Notes: generated by a model not told the origin, from the letters alone. A stretch of DNA of 64,000 bases from JAJFJD01 sp965228975 (GCA_965228975.1 OZ245851.1:2418001-2482000); one strand, 5' to 3'. Positions 45,250-55,086 are shown, numbered from the stretch's first letter. Numbers and translations are program-made.

Positions 45250-45987
45250 ATGCCCTTATCCCTGACCCCGTTCCTGCTCGCCGTGGAATTCGGCTTTCTA
45301 TTCTTCATTGCCTGGCGCTGCGGCCAGCGCGGCGCGCTTCCGGACGGCCGCGCGCCGATCTACGTCTATTTGCTGTGGCTCATCGCCTACGGCGTCGCCA
45401 GTAGCATGGCCGGCGCCCATGGTCTGTACGTCTGCGAAGAGCTCCTGCGGTGGCTGCCCGGTTTGTGGTTGCAGCTCATCACGGTTGCCGTCTTCGTCGT
45501 CCCGGTCCTGTCGAGCACCACTGTCCGGAACGGCCTGCGCCGCATCGTCGACACGACGCCCCTGCACTGGTTCGCGTATTTCCATGCCATGCGGATCGCC
45601 GCCCTCGGCACGGCCGCGAAGACCGCCTCCGGTGACTTTCCGCTCTATTTTGAGCTTTTCGTCGGAATTCCGGACCTCCTCTTCGGCTTCTCGGCGCTGT
45701 GGATCGGCAGCCGACTTCGCCGCGGCGCAGTGTCGGAACGCGGTTTCATGCTGTGGAACCTGCTCGGCGCGCTGATTATCGTGCCGAGCGCGCCGATCCT
45801 CCTACAGCTTGGGTTGCCGGGGCCGCTGTATGTCTTCGACAGCGCACCGGATGCGCGGGCCGTCTTCACCTACCCCATGTCCATCGCACCGATGATCGGC
45901 GTGCCGATGTTCGTGCTGATGAATATCCTGCTGGCCTGGAGGCTGTGGGAGCGCCGAGCCAAACCGGTCCCGTTTGCCGCCCCGTAG
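45250..45987 (+). CDS. Integral membrane protein, unknown
   Basis: 245 residues with about six or seven hydrophobic segments (for example LLAVEFGFLFFIAWRCG and LLGALIIVPSAPILLQLGL). The gene starts 4 bp after the SDR stop codon, so translation is coupled. No transporter or enzyme motif that I recognise. It may serve the same substrate as the SDR and monooxygenase beside it. Confidence 0.75.
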   Translation: MPLSLTPFLLAVEFGFLFFIAWRCGQRGALPDGRAPIYVYLLWLIAYGVASSMAGAHGLYVCEELLRWLPGLWLQLITVAVFVVPVLSSTTVRNGLRRIVDTTPLHWFAYFHAMRIAALGTAAKTASGDFPLYFELFVGIPDLLFGFSALWIGSRLRRGAVSERGFMLWNLLGALIIVPSAPILLQLGLPGPLYVFDSAPDARAVFTYPMSIAPMIGVPMFVLMNILLAWRLWERRAKPVPFAAP

Positions 45988-46041
45988 TCCGGTCGCTACA
46001 GTACGGCACGGACCCAACGGCGTCAGACACATCGGAAAGCC

Positions 46042-47748
46042 ATGCCGGATACAACCGACCGTTCCACCGGGGCACGGAAATTCGACGCGCTGATTATCGG
46101 CGCCGGATTCTCGGGCCTATATCAGCTTCATTGCCTGCGCGACCGGCTGGGCCTTTCGGCGCAGGTGTTGGAGACCGCCGACGGAGTCGGCGGCACCTGG
46201 TACTGGAACCGCTATCCCGGCGCGCGTTGCGATTCCGAAAGCCATTCCTATGCCTATTACTTCTCGAAGGAGATCCTGGAGGAGTGGGAATGGTCCGAGC
46301 GCTATCCGGAACAGCCGGAGATCATGCGCTACCTGAACTATGTCGCGGACAAACTCGATTTGAAACGCGATATACGGTTCAACACCCGCGTAGCATCGGC
46401 CCGATTTGACGAGCATGCCAACCGGTGGCACATCGCGACCGAAACCGGCGACCGGTATACCGCCACCTACCTGATCACGGCGGTCGGATGCCTGTCCTCC
46501 GCCAACATCCCCGACATTCCTGGCCTCGATAGTTTCGCCGGCGACTGGTACCACACCGGCCAATGGCCGCATGACGGCGTCGATTTCACCGGGAAACGGG
46601 TCGGCCAGATCGGCACCGGCTCGACCGGCATCCAGGCGGCCCCGGTCATCGCCGCGGCCGCAGACCATCTGACCGTGTTCCAACGCACCCCGAATTACAG
46701 CGTCCCTGCGCATAACGGACCGTTGAGCGACGACTTCAAGCGATACATGCGGGAGCATCACGAAGAAATCCGCGAGGTGATGCACAGCACACCGAACGGG
46801 CACCCCTTCCGGATCGCCGACCGGAACGTGGCCGACGTCTCGCCGGAGGAACGGCTGGCGATCTACGAAAAAGCGTGGGAGATCGGCGGCCTCCGTTTCC
46901 GGGCCGCTTTTCGCGACCTGCTCCTCGACAAAGCCGCGAACGATACGGCGGCCCAGTTCCTCAAGGATAAGATTCGATCCGTCGTAAAAGACCCTGAAAC
47001 CGCAGAAAAACTTGCCAACATCGATCACCCATACGCCGCGAAGCGGCCACCGATCGACACCCATTATTTCGAGACCTTCAATCGAGACAACGTCACCCTG
47101 GTGGACGTTCGCGCCGCGCCGATCGAACGCATCACGCCGACCGGTATCGTCACCGCGGATGGAGAATATCCGCTCGACATCATCGTCTTCGCGACCGGGT
47201 TCGACGCGATGACCGGCCCGCTGCTGGGGATCGATATCCGAGGCCGAGACGGCATGACGCTGAAGGACGCCTGGAGCGCCGGTCCCAAGACCTATCTCGG
47301 CCTGACGGTGGCCGGATTCCCCAACATGTTCACGGTCACTGGCCCCGGCAGCCCATCGGTCTTGTGCAATATGCCGGTCGCGATCGAGCAGCATGTCGAA
47401 TGGATTACCGATTGCATCGCACACATGCGCGAGAACAATATCGACCGGATTGAGGCCGACCCCGCGGCCATGGAGAAATGGGTCGCGCATGTCAACGACG
47501 CCGCCAACGCCACACTGCTGCCGTCGGTGAAGCACTCCTGGTATCTCGGCGCCAACGTCCCCGGCAAACCGCGCGTGTTTATGCCCTATGCCGGCGGAAT
47601 GACCCGCTACCGCGCCGTCTGCGACGACATCGCGGCAAAAGGCTATGAAGGTTTCCGAAAATCCGGCAATCAAAAGGACACCACGCCTCAGAGCGCAACG
47701 GTCGGCGATTTCTCGCCGGCATCGGCGAGCGATACGCCCGGCGTCTGA
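46042..47748 (+). CDS. Flavin monooxygenase, Baeyer-Villiger type I
   Basis: 568 residues. FAD-binding GAGFSG (20-25), the BVMO fingerprint FxGxxxHxxxWP at 165-176 (FAGDWYHTGQWP), and the NADPH-binding GTGSTG (191-196). Type I enzymes insert oxygen next to a ketone to give an ester or lactone. GGAAAG precedes the ATG. It is 54 bp after the membrane protein, probably the last gene under TetR control. Together with the SDR and the divergent MBL-fold hydrolase it could form a ketone-to-ester-to-acid route; that is inference. Confidence 0.92.
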   Translation: MPDTTDRSTGARKFDALIIGAGFSGLYQLHCLRDRLGLSAQVLETADGVGGTWYWNRYPGARCDSESHSYAYYFSKEILEEWEWSERYPEQPEIMRYLNYVADKLDLKRDIRFNTRVASARFDEHANRWHIATETGDRYTATYLITAVGCLSSANIPDIPGLDSFAGDWYHTGQWPHDGVDFTGKRVGQIGTGSTGIQAAPVIAAAADHLTVFQRTPNYSVPAHNGPLSDDFKRYMREHHEEIREVMHSTPNGHPFRIADRNVADVSPEERLAIYEKAWEIGGLRFRAAFRDLLLDKAANDTAAQFLKDKIRSVVKDPETAEKLANIDHPYAAKRPPIDTHYFETFNRDNVTLVDVRAAPIERITPTGIVTADGEYPLDIIVFATGFDAMTGPLLGIDIRGRDGMTLKDAWSAGPKTYLGLTVAGFPNMFTVTGPGSPSVLCNMPVAIEQHVEWITDCIAHMRENNIDRIEADPAAMEKWVAHVNDAANATLLPSVKHSWYLGANVPGKPRVFMPYAGGMTRYRAVCDDIAAKGYEGFRKSGNQKDTTPQSATVGDFSPASASDTPGV

Positions 47749-47920
47749 CCTTGGCCCAACGAGCCAAACGTCTCAACCGAAGATAAGCGCCCGTTAATTC
47801 AACCCAACCGGACCGATGCGTCGTTATGACAAATACACGCGCATGGCACGGTAAGCGAATGCAGTGATAGTATGCGCTGGGATTGGGGCCATCTCGTGTA
47901 CACCAGGGAGCGTTTTGGAC

Positions 47921-48832
47921 ATGAAATGGCGCGGACGGCGGCAAAGTTCGAATATCGAAGACCAGCGCGGAAGCGGTGGTGGCGGCGGATTCGGGGGCAT
48001 CCGGTTCCCGATGGGAACCGGCCGGCGACGAGTCGGCAAGCGCGCCGGCATCGGCGGCGTCGGCCTTGTCGCAGTGGTCCTGATCTCGATGTTTCTCGGG
48101 ATCGACCCGGGCCAACTGCTATCGGGTATCCAAGGCCCGCCGGGTGGGCCGCCGGTAACACAACAGGCTCCCCGCACGCCGGGTGCCGACCCGCTGCGCG
48201 ACTTCGTGGCGGTCGTACTCGCCGACACCGAGGACGCCTGGCACGGGCTGTTCAAGGAGAATTTCAACCGGCCCTATCGCGAGCCGAAACTTGTGCTGTT
48301 TTCCGGTGGGGTGCGGTCCGCCTGCGGCTATGCCGGATCCGCGGTTGGCCCGTTCTACTGTCCGGGCGACCAGAAAGTGTATCTCGATCTCAACTTCTTC
48401 CGGCAACTCCGGGACCGGTTCAAGGCGCCGGGCGACTTCGCCCAGGCCTACGTCGTCGCGCATGAAGTCGGGCACCACGTGCAGACGCTATTGGGTATTT
48501 CGGCCAAGGTGCACGAAGCCCGGTCGCGTCTTCCAAAGGCACAGGCCAACGCCTTGTCGGTGCGCCAAGAACTGCAGGCAGATTGCTTCGCCGGTGTCTG
48601 GGCCAACCGTGCGGACCGGGCAAAGAACATCCTCGAAAGCGGCGACGTCGATGAAGCCTTGAACGCCGCCAGCGCGATCGGCGACGACACGCTGCAACGC
48701 CAGGCGCAAGGCCGCGTCGTACCGGATTCATTCACCCATGGCAGTTCCGCCCAACGGCAACGCTGGTTCAAGCGTGGCCTGCAAAGCGGGCGCCTGGACC
48801 AATGCGATACCTTCAATGCCCGCTCATTGTAG
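47921..48832 (+). CDS. Neutral zinc metallopeptidase, YpfJ/KPN_02809-like
   Basis: 303 residues. A short Gly-rich N-terminus, one membrane anchor at about 45-60 (GVGLVAVVLISMFLG), then the extracytoplasmic peptidase domain with HEVGH at 181-185. Both family ends are recognisable: MKWRGRRQSSNIEDQRG at the start and the late HGSSAQRQRWFKRGLQSG. Function in the cell envelope is unproven. The ATG at 47921 has AGGGAG 11 bases upstream. Confidence 0.92.
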   Translation: MKWRGRRQSSNIEDQRGSGGGGGFGGIRFPMGTGRRRVGKRAGIGGVGLVAVVLISMFLGIDPGQLLSGIQGPPGGPPVTQQAPRTPGADPLRDFVAVVLADTEDAWHGLFKENFNRPYREPKLVLFSGGVRSACGYAGSAVGPFYCPGDQKVYLDLNFFRQLRDRFKAPGDFAQAYVVAHEVGHHVQTLLGISAKVHEARSRLPKAQANALSVRQELQADCFAGVWANRADRAKNILESGDVDEALNAASAIGDDTLQRQAQGRVVPDSFTHGSSAQRQRWFKRGLQSGRLDQCDTFNARSL

Positions 48833-48888
48833 CACCGGCACAATTCAATCTATGAACGCACGCCCGATAGGCATGTGTGGAGATAGTC

Positions 48889-50376
48889 ATGAAAAATAAA
48901 AACAAACTGTTCGTCGGGACCGGTACGGAAAAGCAGTTCCTGGAACTGTCCCGGGCCAACCGGCACGGCCTGATCGCCGGTGCGACAGGAACGGGCAAGA
49001 CCGTAACTTTGCAAATCCTCGCCGAAGGATTCGCCGAGCAAGGCGTTCCGGTCTTCATGGCCGATGTGAAAGGCGACCTGTCCGGCATGAGCCAGGCCGG
49101 CGAGCCCAAGGATTTCTTGTTTAAACGGGCAAAGACGATCGGGCTCGACGACTACGACTTCGCGCCCTCCCCGGTCGTATTCTGGGATGTCTTCGGACAG
49201 CAGGGGCACCCGGTCCGAAGCACCATCTCCGAGATGGGCCCCTTGCTGCTCTCGCGGCTGCTCGAACTGAACGAGACGCAGGAAGGCGTTTTGTTCATCG
49301 CCTTCGAGGTCGCCGACGATCAGGGATTGCTGCTGCTCGATCTCGACGACCTGCGCTCCATGCTCACGTTCATCGGCGAAAACGCCAAGAGCATCGGTCT
49401 GGAGTACGGAAACGTGTCGGCCGCTTCCGTCGGGGCCATCCAACGCCGACTCCTGAAACTCAGAACGCAGGGCGGCGATCTGTTCTTCGGCGAACCGGCG
49501 CTGAAGCTATCCGATCTCATGCGAACCACCTACGAAGGGCGCGGGTTCGTGAACATCCTGGCGGCCGACCGGTTGATCGAAACACCACAGGTCTACGGCA
49601 CGGTCCTGCTGTGGCTGCTGTCCGAATTGTTCGAGGAATTGCCGGAAGTAGGCGATCCGGACAAACCGAAACTGGTGTTCTTCTTCGACGAAGCACATCT
49701 GCTGTTCAACGATGCCCCGAAGGCGCTGATCGAGCGCATCGCCCAGGTGGTGCGGTTGATCCGTTCCAAGGGTGTGGGAGTCTTCTTCGTCACCCAGAAT
49801 CCGATGGATGTGCCGGACGAGGTGCTCGGCCAGCTCGGCAACCGGGTTCAACATGCGCTACGCGCTTATACGCCACGCGACGCGAAGGCCGTGCGAACGG
49901 CCGCGCAAACCTTCCGCCAGAACCCGGATTTGGATACGGAGACGGTTATCACCCAGCTCGGCGTCGGCGAGGCGTTGACGTCCTTGCTCGATCCGGATGG
50001 CGTGCCGGGCGTCGTCCAACGGACATTGATTCGGCCCCCCTGCTCGCGTCTCGGACCAGCCAACGACGACGAGCGCGCCGATACGATAAAGCGAAGCCCC
50101 GTCGCGGGGACCTACGACGAAGAGGTCGATCGGGAATCGGCGCACGAGATCCTGACTCGCCGGGCCGAAGAAACTGCGCGCGATGCGGAAGAAGCGGAGG
50201 CGGAAGCGGCCGCGGAAAAAAAACGTCAGCGCGAGGAACGCAGCAAGAAGTCCGGCCGGCGGTCGAATCGCCAGAGCGTCGGCGAGGCCTTCGCGAAATC
50301 CGTCGTGCGGACGATCGGCAGCCAATTGGGCCGGGCGATCCTGCGCGGTATCCTCGGTTCGCTGTCAAAAAAGTAA
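48889..50376 (+). CDS. HerA-like helicase / DUF853 ATPase
   Basis: 495 residues. Walker A GATGTGKT at 31-38, Walker B FFFDEAHLLFND around 265, and a charged C-terminal tail (EEAEAEAAAEKKRQREERSK) of coiled-coil type. The ATG at 48889 has GGAG six bases upstream. DUF853 proteins are FtsK/HerA-type ring ATPases of unknown cellular role. Not paired with a NurA-type nuclease here, so a defence role is not supported. Confidence 0.88.
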   Translation: MKNKNKLFVGTGTEKQFLELSRANRHGLIAGATGTGKTVTLQILAEGFAEQGVPVFMADVKGDLSGMSQAGEPKDFLFKRAKTIGLDDYDFAPSPVVFWDVFGQQGHPVRSTISEMGPLLLSRLLELNETQEGVLFIAFEVADDQGLLLLDLDDLRSMLTFIGENAKSIGLEYGNVSAASVGAIQRRLLKLRTQGGDLFFGEPALKLSDLMRTTYEGRGFVNILAADRLIETPQVYGTVLLWLLSELFEELPEVGDPDKPKLVFFFDEAHLLFNDAPKALIERIAQVVRLIRSKGVGVFFVTQNPMDVPDEVLGQLGNRVQHALRAYTPRDAKAVRTAAQTFRQNPDLDTETVITQLGVGEALTSLLDPDGVPGVVQRTLIRPPCSRLGPANDDERADTIKRSPVAGTYDEEVDRESAHEILTRRAEETARDAEEAEAEAAAEKKRQREERSKKSGRRSNRQSVGEAFAKSVVRTIGSQLGRAILRGILGSLSKK

Positions 50377-50581
50377 GGGGGGCGCCCGCGTGCTGCCGGA
50401 CGCTAGTGGGCCGACTTGATGGGTTCGGCCGGTTTGGCATCTTTCCAACCAGCCAACTGTATTGGACTGGTGCTACGAATCGGTCTGGCCCCACATGTTT
50501 TCAGTACTTGTAACAAACCTAAAAGCGGATGCGGCGATGCCCGGTTCAAATCGACCTGTCGCCCGGCCGCTAAAACGCTCG

Positions 50582-51025
50582 CTACTCGTAGATGCTCTGA
50601 CCATCAGGCCGGTTGTCGGGACCCAGGAGGAGCCGCTCCGGCGAACTCTTCAACAGCTCCTCCGCGGAGCTGGCGCCCGGCAGTTGGCCCGGCAAACCCT
50701 CTTCGAGGATCGGCATGCCCCGAATCTGGGGTTCGGCCGGCGGTACCTCCGATAACGCGCTCAAGGGATCGTTGTCGATGGCGCGCTGCTCTTCGATGCA
50801 CCGGCGCATCGGCACCGTCCCTGGAATATTCCCCAGCCGCTTACAGATTTCGAAATATGTGTCCGGCGATCCGGATTGCGCCCAAACTTGGCCGACTCCG
50901 GCGAAAAACAACATCGCCAACAAGAAAAGCGTCCATGCAGCAACCGCCGCCGCCCCTGAGCCGGATGTGACATTCACTGCGCTATTCACTCCAAACGAAC
51001 CAATATAATAATAATTATGCGTCAT
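50582..51025 (-). CDS. Small secreted or membrane-anchored hypothetical protein
   Basis: 147 residues from the ATG at 51025. One hydrophobic segment, WTLFLLAMLFFAGVGQVWAQ, ending in a signal-peptidase-like AQ site, then a Pro/Leu-rich mature part with two Cys (YFEICKRL and MRRCIEEQ) that could form a disulfide. No family recognised. A longer frame from 51160 exists, but its N-terminus looks non-coding. It is convergent with the HerA-like gene. Confidence 0.55.
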   Translation of the reverse strand: MTHNYYYIGSFGVNSAVNVTSGSGAAAVAAWTLFLLAMLFFAGVGQVWAQSGSPDTYFEICKRLGNIPGTVPMRRCIEEQRAIDNDPLSALSEVPPAEPQIRGMPILEEGLPGQLPGASSAEELLKSSPERLLLGPDNRPDGQSIYE

Positions 51026-51178
51026 CCAGGGCCGCACCGCATTGATCGAGAACACACCCCCCGCCCGAAATGCGGCGGTCGCCACAATCGGTTGCGCTGG
51101 TAATCGACGAGCGAACGGGCTACCACACTTCCTACATCCCGAAACCCTGATCGGAAACACCGGAATCTCTCCCTGCTC

Positions 51179-51718
51179 ATGCCGCGCAACCCCCGTATCG
51201 ACCCCCGCATTGGATTTTTCATCGTCTCGTTAGCCGGCCTCGTGTCGGGCGGCATCTCGGGTTTCGTCGCGACGTTGCCTTTCGAGACGTTGCCGCAGTG
51301 GCTGCCGCCATTCCTGCCAGGCCTCGTGTACGGCGGCCTGACCGGGCTATGCCTCGCCGTTCTGGGCGCGGCCGATTGGGGCCAGGCGCTGGCGTTCGCC
51401 GGGATCATGGTCGTCTCCTGGGCGATCGGACTACAGCTCGCCCCCTTGACCTGCGCCAATTGGCTCACCGGCGGCGGGGTCGGCTGTACGCTCTATGCAG
51501 CGGGTCTGATGGCTGGGTTCGCCGGCACGGGCAGCCTCATCGCCGTTGCCGCCTTTCTTTTCCCGAAGCTGCGAAAACTGTCCTTCGCGCTACCCTTGCT
51601 GATCGTGGGAACCGCGGCCGGCGCCTTGCTGGAATTCGGCCCCTATGCGGTTTTCTGCGGATGGCAACTCGCGGCCAACGCTCTTATCGGTTGGCACCTT
51701 TTCCGTCATCCCGCCTGA
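51179..51718 (+). CDS. Small integral membrane protein, unknown
   Basis: 179 residues with five or six hydrophobic segments (IGFFIVSLAGLVSGGISGF, then GLTGLCLAVLGA and others). No motif recognised. No clear ribosome binding site. It lies 67 bp before an MFS gene and could be cotranscribed. Confidence 0.6.
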   Translation: MPRNPRIDPRIGFFIVSLAGLVSGGISGFVATLPFETLPQWLPPFLPGLVYGGLTGLCLAVLGAADWGQALAFAGIMVVSWAIGLQLAPLTCANWLTGGGVGCTLYAAGLMAGFAGTGSLIAVAAFLFPKLRKLSFALPLLIVGTAAGALLEFGPYAVFCGWQLAANALIGWHLFRHPA

Positions 51719-51785
51719 CGCACGCCGCTGGTTGGCCCGGCTTCGGTAGTCTAAGCTGCGGTCCCGCCCTAGAGCCGGAAGTTCC

Positions 51786-53027
51786 ATGCCGAGCCCATCC
51801 GAAGACCGCGCCGCCTTGAAACGATACGCCGTGATGGCGGCGTCGTTGTTGTTCCTGCTGATCGGCACCGGCAGCATCTATTTTCTTGTCGTCGCACTAA
51901 AATCGATCAGTGCGGAATTCGACTGGCCGCGCGCGGTGCCCTCGCTCGCCTATTCGCTGCAGTATTTTGGTGGCGGCATCGGCGGCATCTTCATGGGTTA
52001 CCTGCTGGACCGATCGGGCATGGGCATGCCGGCAACTCTGGGGGCCAGCATGATCGGGCTCGGCGGCATCCTTACGAGCGTCATTTCCACGCAATGGGAA
52101 CTGTATCTGATCTATGGCGTGCTCACGGGGTTCCTGGGCCGGGCCGCGCTGTTCTCCCCTTTGATGGCGAATATCACGCGTTGGTTCGACCACAAGAAGA
52201 GCATGGCGGCCGGGATCCTGGGGTCGGGGCAAGGCCTGGCCGGCGCGTTTTGGCCGCCGATCTTTCAGTATTTCAACGACGCGATCGGCTGGCGTCAGAC
52301 TTCGTTTTGGTATGGCGTGTTTGCGTTGGCGACGATGCTGCCGCTTTGCCTGATCCTGCGGCAGAAGCCGCCACCGGTCACCCCCACTCCATTGCCGCCA
52401 ACCAGCGGCGCCGCGCCGGACGCGGCCCGGCAACCGGTGCCGCTACCCCTGTCGCCGCGGGCGATCCAAATAAGCCTCTCGATCGCCTCGATCGGATGCT
52501 GCGTCGCGATGGCGCTCCCCTTGGCGCATGCGGCATCGCATGTCAGCGATATCGGGTATTCGCCGGCGCGGGGCGCAGAAATACTGTCGCTGATGCTGGC
52601 CAGCGCGGCCGTCAGTTGTCTGATCGGCGTCGGATTTCTGGGCGGGCGCTACGGGGGATTGCGAGCGATCTTCATCTTCTCATCGGCGCAGGCCCTGTTT
52701 CTCGGCGTCCTTGCCTTCGTCGACAGCCTGACGGCGATCTACGTCACCGCGGTGCTGTTCGGTTTGGGCTACGGCGGTATCCTTCCCTGTTATCCGGTCA
52801 TCGTGCGTGAACATCTGCCGGCCCGCGAGGCCGGCCGCCGCACCGGTATGGTGATCCTCTGCGCCGGGGGCGGCATGGCAATCGGCGCTTGGCTCGGCGG
52901 CGCGGTTTTCGACGTGACGGGGTCCTACAGGCTCGCCTTCCTGATCGGCGTCGTTTTCAATGTTGGAAATCTCGCGATCATCGGCGCGCTGATCGCGCAT
53001 ACGCGCGGCCGGCCCGCACCGGCCTAA
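51786..53027 (+). CDS. MFS transporter
   Basis: 413 residues, 12 membrane segments, with the MFS loop FMGYLLDRSGMGMPATLGAS after the second. GGAAG precedes the ATG. It resembles the OFA/monocarboxylate-like group as does the other MFS gene in the window (40505), but the two are clearly distinct in sequence. A HAD-like hydrolase gene follows 33 bp downstream, possibly in the same transcript. Substrate unknown. Confidence 0.85.
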   Translation: MPSPSEDRAALKRYAVMAASLLFLLIGTGSIYFLVVALKSISAEFDWPRAVPSLAYSLQYFGGGIGGIFMGYLLDRSGMGMPATLGASMIGLGGILTSVISTQWELYLIYGVLTGFLGRAALFSPLMANITRWFDHKKSMAAGILGSGQGLAGAFWPPIFQYFNDAIGWRQTSFWYGVFALATMLPLCLILRQKPPPVTPTPLPPTSGAAPDAARQPVPLPLSPRAIQISLSIASIGCCVAMALPLAHAASHVSDIGYSPARGAEILSLMLASAAVSCLIGVGFLGGRYGGLRAIFIFSSAQALFLGVLAFVDSLTAIYVTAVLFGLGYGGILPCYPVIVREHLPAREAGRRTGMVILCAGGGMAIGAWLGGAVFDVTGSYRLAFLIGVVFNVGNLAIIGALIAHTRGRPAPA

Positions 53028-53060
53028 CGGCCGACATCTGCCCAGTTAAGAAGTTGAGGA

Positions 53061-53714
53061 GTGAAACCGATCCTCGAACCAAGCAGTGATAAATCTTCAG
53101 CCGGGCCATTCGAAGCCGTCGTCTTCGACTTGCTCACCGCGCTTATCGACTCATGGTCGCTTTGGAACGACGTGGCCGGCTCGGCCGAAAACGGAATGCG
53201 GTGGCGCCAGGAATACCTGCGGCTCACCTACGGCGCCGGAACGTATCGGCCCTATGAAACGATCGTGGCGGAAGCGGCCGAAAAAGCCGGCATCGGCAAA
53301 GAGGCCGCCTTTGCGCTGGCACGCCGCTGGGGCGACCTCAAAGCCTGGCCGGAAGCCCAAGATATCCTCATCGAACTCGGCAACCGGGTTCTGCTCGGCG
53401 TCGTGACCAATTGTTCGAAGCGGTTGGGTCACGACGCCGCGATACATGTCTTCGATGGCTTCAAGGTGATCGTCACGGCGGAGGAAGCAGGTTTTTACAA
53501 GCCCTGCCGCGAGACCTACGCCAAGGCGCTGAACGCATTGGGCAGCGACCCGGCCCGGACCCTGTTCGTCGCCGGCTCCGCGGCCGACGTACCGGGTGCC
53601 TCCGCCCTGGGCATGCCGGTGTATTGGCACAACCGTATTGGACTGCCGGCGGTGGACGACGTAACCCCAACCTACGAAGAGCGGTCGCTCGACCGGCTTC
53701 TCGCGCTGGTCTGA
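53061..53714 (+). CDS. HAD-superfamily hydrolase (2-haloacid dehalogenase-like)
   Basis: 217 residues. Motif I VVFDLLTALID keeps the nucleophilic Asp but lacks the second Asp of phosphatase-type HADs, as in the dehalogenase group. Motif II is GVVTNCSKRLG, Lys motif III is in EEAGFYKPCRETY, and the late GSAADVPGASALGMPVYW carries motif IV. GTG start. It likely acts on a small organic substrate. Confidence 0.82.
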   Translation: MKPILEPSSDKSSAGPFEAVVFDLLTALIDSWSLWNDVAGSAENGMRWRQEYLRLTYGAGTYRPYETIVAEAAEKAGIGKEAAFALARRWGDLKAWPEAQDILIELGNRVLLGVVTNCSKRLGHDAAIHVFDGFKVIVTAEEAGFYKPCRETYAKALNALGSDPARTLFVAGSAADVPGASALGMPVYWHNRIGLPAVDDVTPTYEERSLDRLLALV

Positions 53715-53739
53715 GCACGACGACCGTCAATCCAACCTA

Positions 53740-55086
53740 TTAGCCTTTGGGCACAACCTCTTTGATATTCAAAGCATTCAAAGCATCCGCAATCGGGATG
53801 AACAAGTTGAGCGATTCAGTCGTTTCGGTGATGAGCTTGAGGACGCTAATACCTATAACGTTGCCTTTGGCGTCCAACAGCGGTCCGCCGCTATTGCCTC
53901 CCGAGACAGCGGCATCCGATTGGATAAACTTCAACTTCGACCCGCGGTCGGTGCGAATGGCGCTAACAATTCCCGTTGTAACAGTCGATCTGAGGCCCTC
54001 AGAAAGCGGCGTGCCGACAACGTAAACCTTTTCCAGGCGGCGAGCCGGCTCAGACCGAAGCGCGAGCGCATGGGGCACGCGCAGCGGCACCTTTACAAGA
54101 GCAACGTCCCGCTCGGCATTCGTCCGCAATACCGCGCCTTCGAGTTCCAGACCATTACTTAGAATTACGCTGACTCGCTTCGACTCGCCGACGACATGTT
54201 GATTGGTAAGGATCATTCCGTTTTCGGCAATGATGAAACCCGATCCATGCCCGCCACCGGCGCGCAACGTCACAACCGACGGGATGATGTTGTCGACCGT
54301 CTCATCGATGGGGTTCGCCAATAAACTGATTTTGGGAATTCGCAGTTCTGCAAAATCCTCGCGATTTTTTACTTTACTATATTTTCCGGAAGACAATTGT
54401 TTAAAATCATCAATCTGTAAAACGTTTTCCGAAGCATCAGCAAAAGCATTATGAAATGTCGCGATTATTCCACTTCTATTTGACGTTTTTTGTTTATGAT
54501 ATCCTTCGGTGTTGAATTTAAGAACTTCTCTTTGTGTTAATCTTGAAAATATCGTCCATTGAACAGACACGTACATTTCGCCGCTAAATTGTCGAAGCGG
54601 ACGACCGTCCCACCAATGATGCGAGCGGCAAAAATTCCCTCGTATCTCGGTAATTCGGGCGCCGATGAGATATTCTGCGGCAGAGACGGAATCTCGACGC
54701 TTGAACAGCGATTTCGGATCCCCGGCTACGTTGAGCCCTTTATTGCTCAACGCTTCATAAAATATTTCGCCGAGTTCGTTACTCCAATTACCTAACTCGG
54801 AACTACCGGAAACCCACTCGAGAGTCGCACCGCTGCCGTATCTGTGATTGCAAAGTTGACTATCAACGCCCGGCACACCCGCGGACGGAAAATGAGCGAT
54901 TGCCGTACCGCGCTTTATGTCGGCGACGACTCTGCTAAGAGCAAAGCTGGCCTGTTTCTCCACCGGTATATCGATACCGGCGACATTTGCGGCACCTACC
55001 GTCGGAATGGGCATCATTTCGGTCGTGCCACATCCCCCGACCGTCAAGAACATCATGACGACCACGCCAAACCGCCCACGCGACAT
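53740..55086 (-). CDS. Lipoprotein with trypsin-like serine protease domain (S1C-like)
   Basis: 448 residues. A signal peptide ends in the lipobox VGGC (Cys19), so a lipid-anchored envelope protein. Residues about 40-240 are an unrecognised domain containing NFCRSHHWWDGRPLRQFSG. Residues 265-445 are a trypsin-like protease with H297 (LTNQHVVG), D327 (ERDVALVKV) and S399 (SGGNSGGPLL); no PDZ domain follows, unlike DegP. DNA coding for the N-terminal domain, especially 54350-54560, is visibly AT-rich against its surroundings, which suggests a mosaic or transferred gene. Confidence 0.85.
   Translation of the reverse strand: MSRGRFGVVVMMFLTVGGCGTTEMMPIPTVGAANVAGIDIPVEKQASFALSRVVADIKRGTAIAHFPSAGVPGVDSQLCNHRYGSGATLEWVSGSSELGNWSNELGEIFYEALSNKGLNVAGDPKSLFKRRDSVSAAEYLIGARITEIRGNFCRSHHWWDGRPLRQFSGEMYVSVQWTIFSRLTQREVLKFNTEGYHKQKTSNRSGIIATFHNAFADASENVLQIDDFKQLSSGKYSKVKNREDFAELRIPKISLLANPIDETVDNIIPSVVTLRAGGGHGSGFIIAENGMILTNQHVVGESKRVSVILSNGLELEGAVLRTNAERDVALVKVPLRVPHALALRSEPARRLEKVYVVGTPLSEGLRSTVTTGIVSAIRTDRGSKLKFIQSDAAVSGGNSGGPLLDAKGNVIGISVLKLITETTESLNLFIPIADALNALNIKEVVPKG

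Noticed and set aside
46117..47673. 518-codon minus-strand frame across the monooxygenase gene
   Set aside because: Antisense shadow; the plus strand has all BVMO motifs.
48889..50376. HerA-like ATPase as part of a defence system
   Set aside because: No nuclease, SIR2 or other defence partner is adjacent; DUF853-type ATPases are common housekeeping-like genes.
50543..50552. tRNA-like T-loop sequence GGTTCAAATC
   Set aside because: The flanking bases cannot form the T-stem and no acceptor or anticodon arm is present.
50416..50970. 184-codon plus-strand frame opposite the small secreted protein
   Set aside because: The opposite strand has a signal-peptide-like segment and better composition; this frame is Arg/Pro/Ser-rich without family signal.
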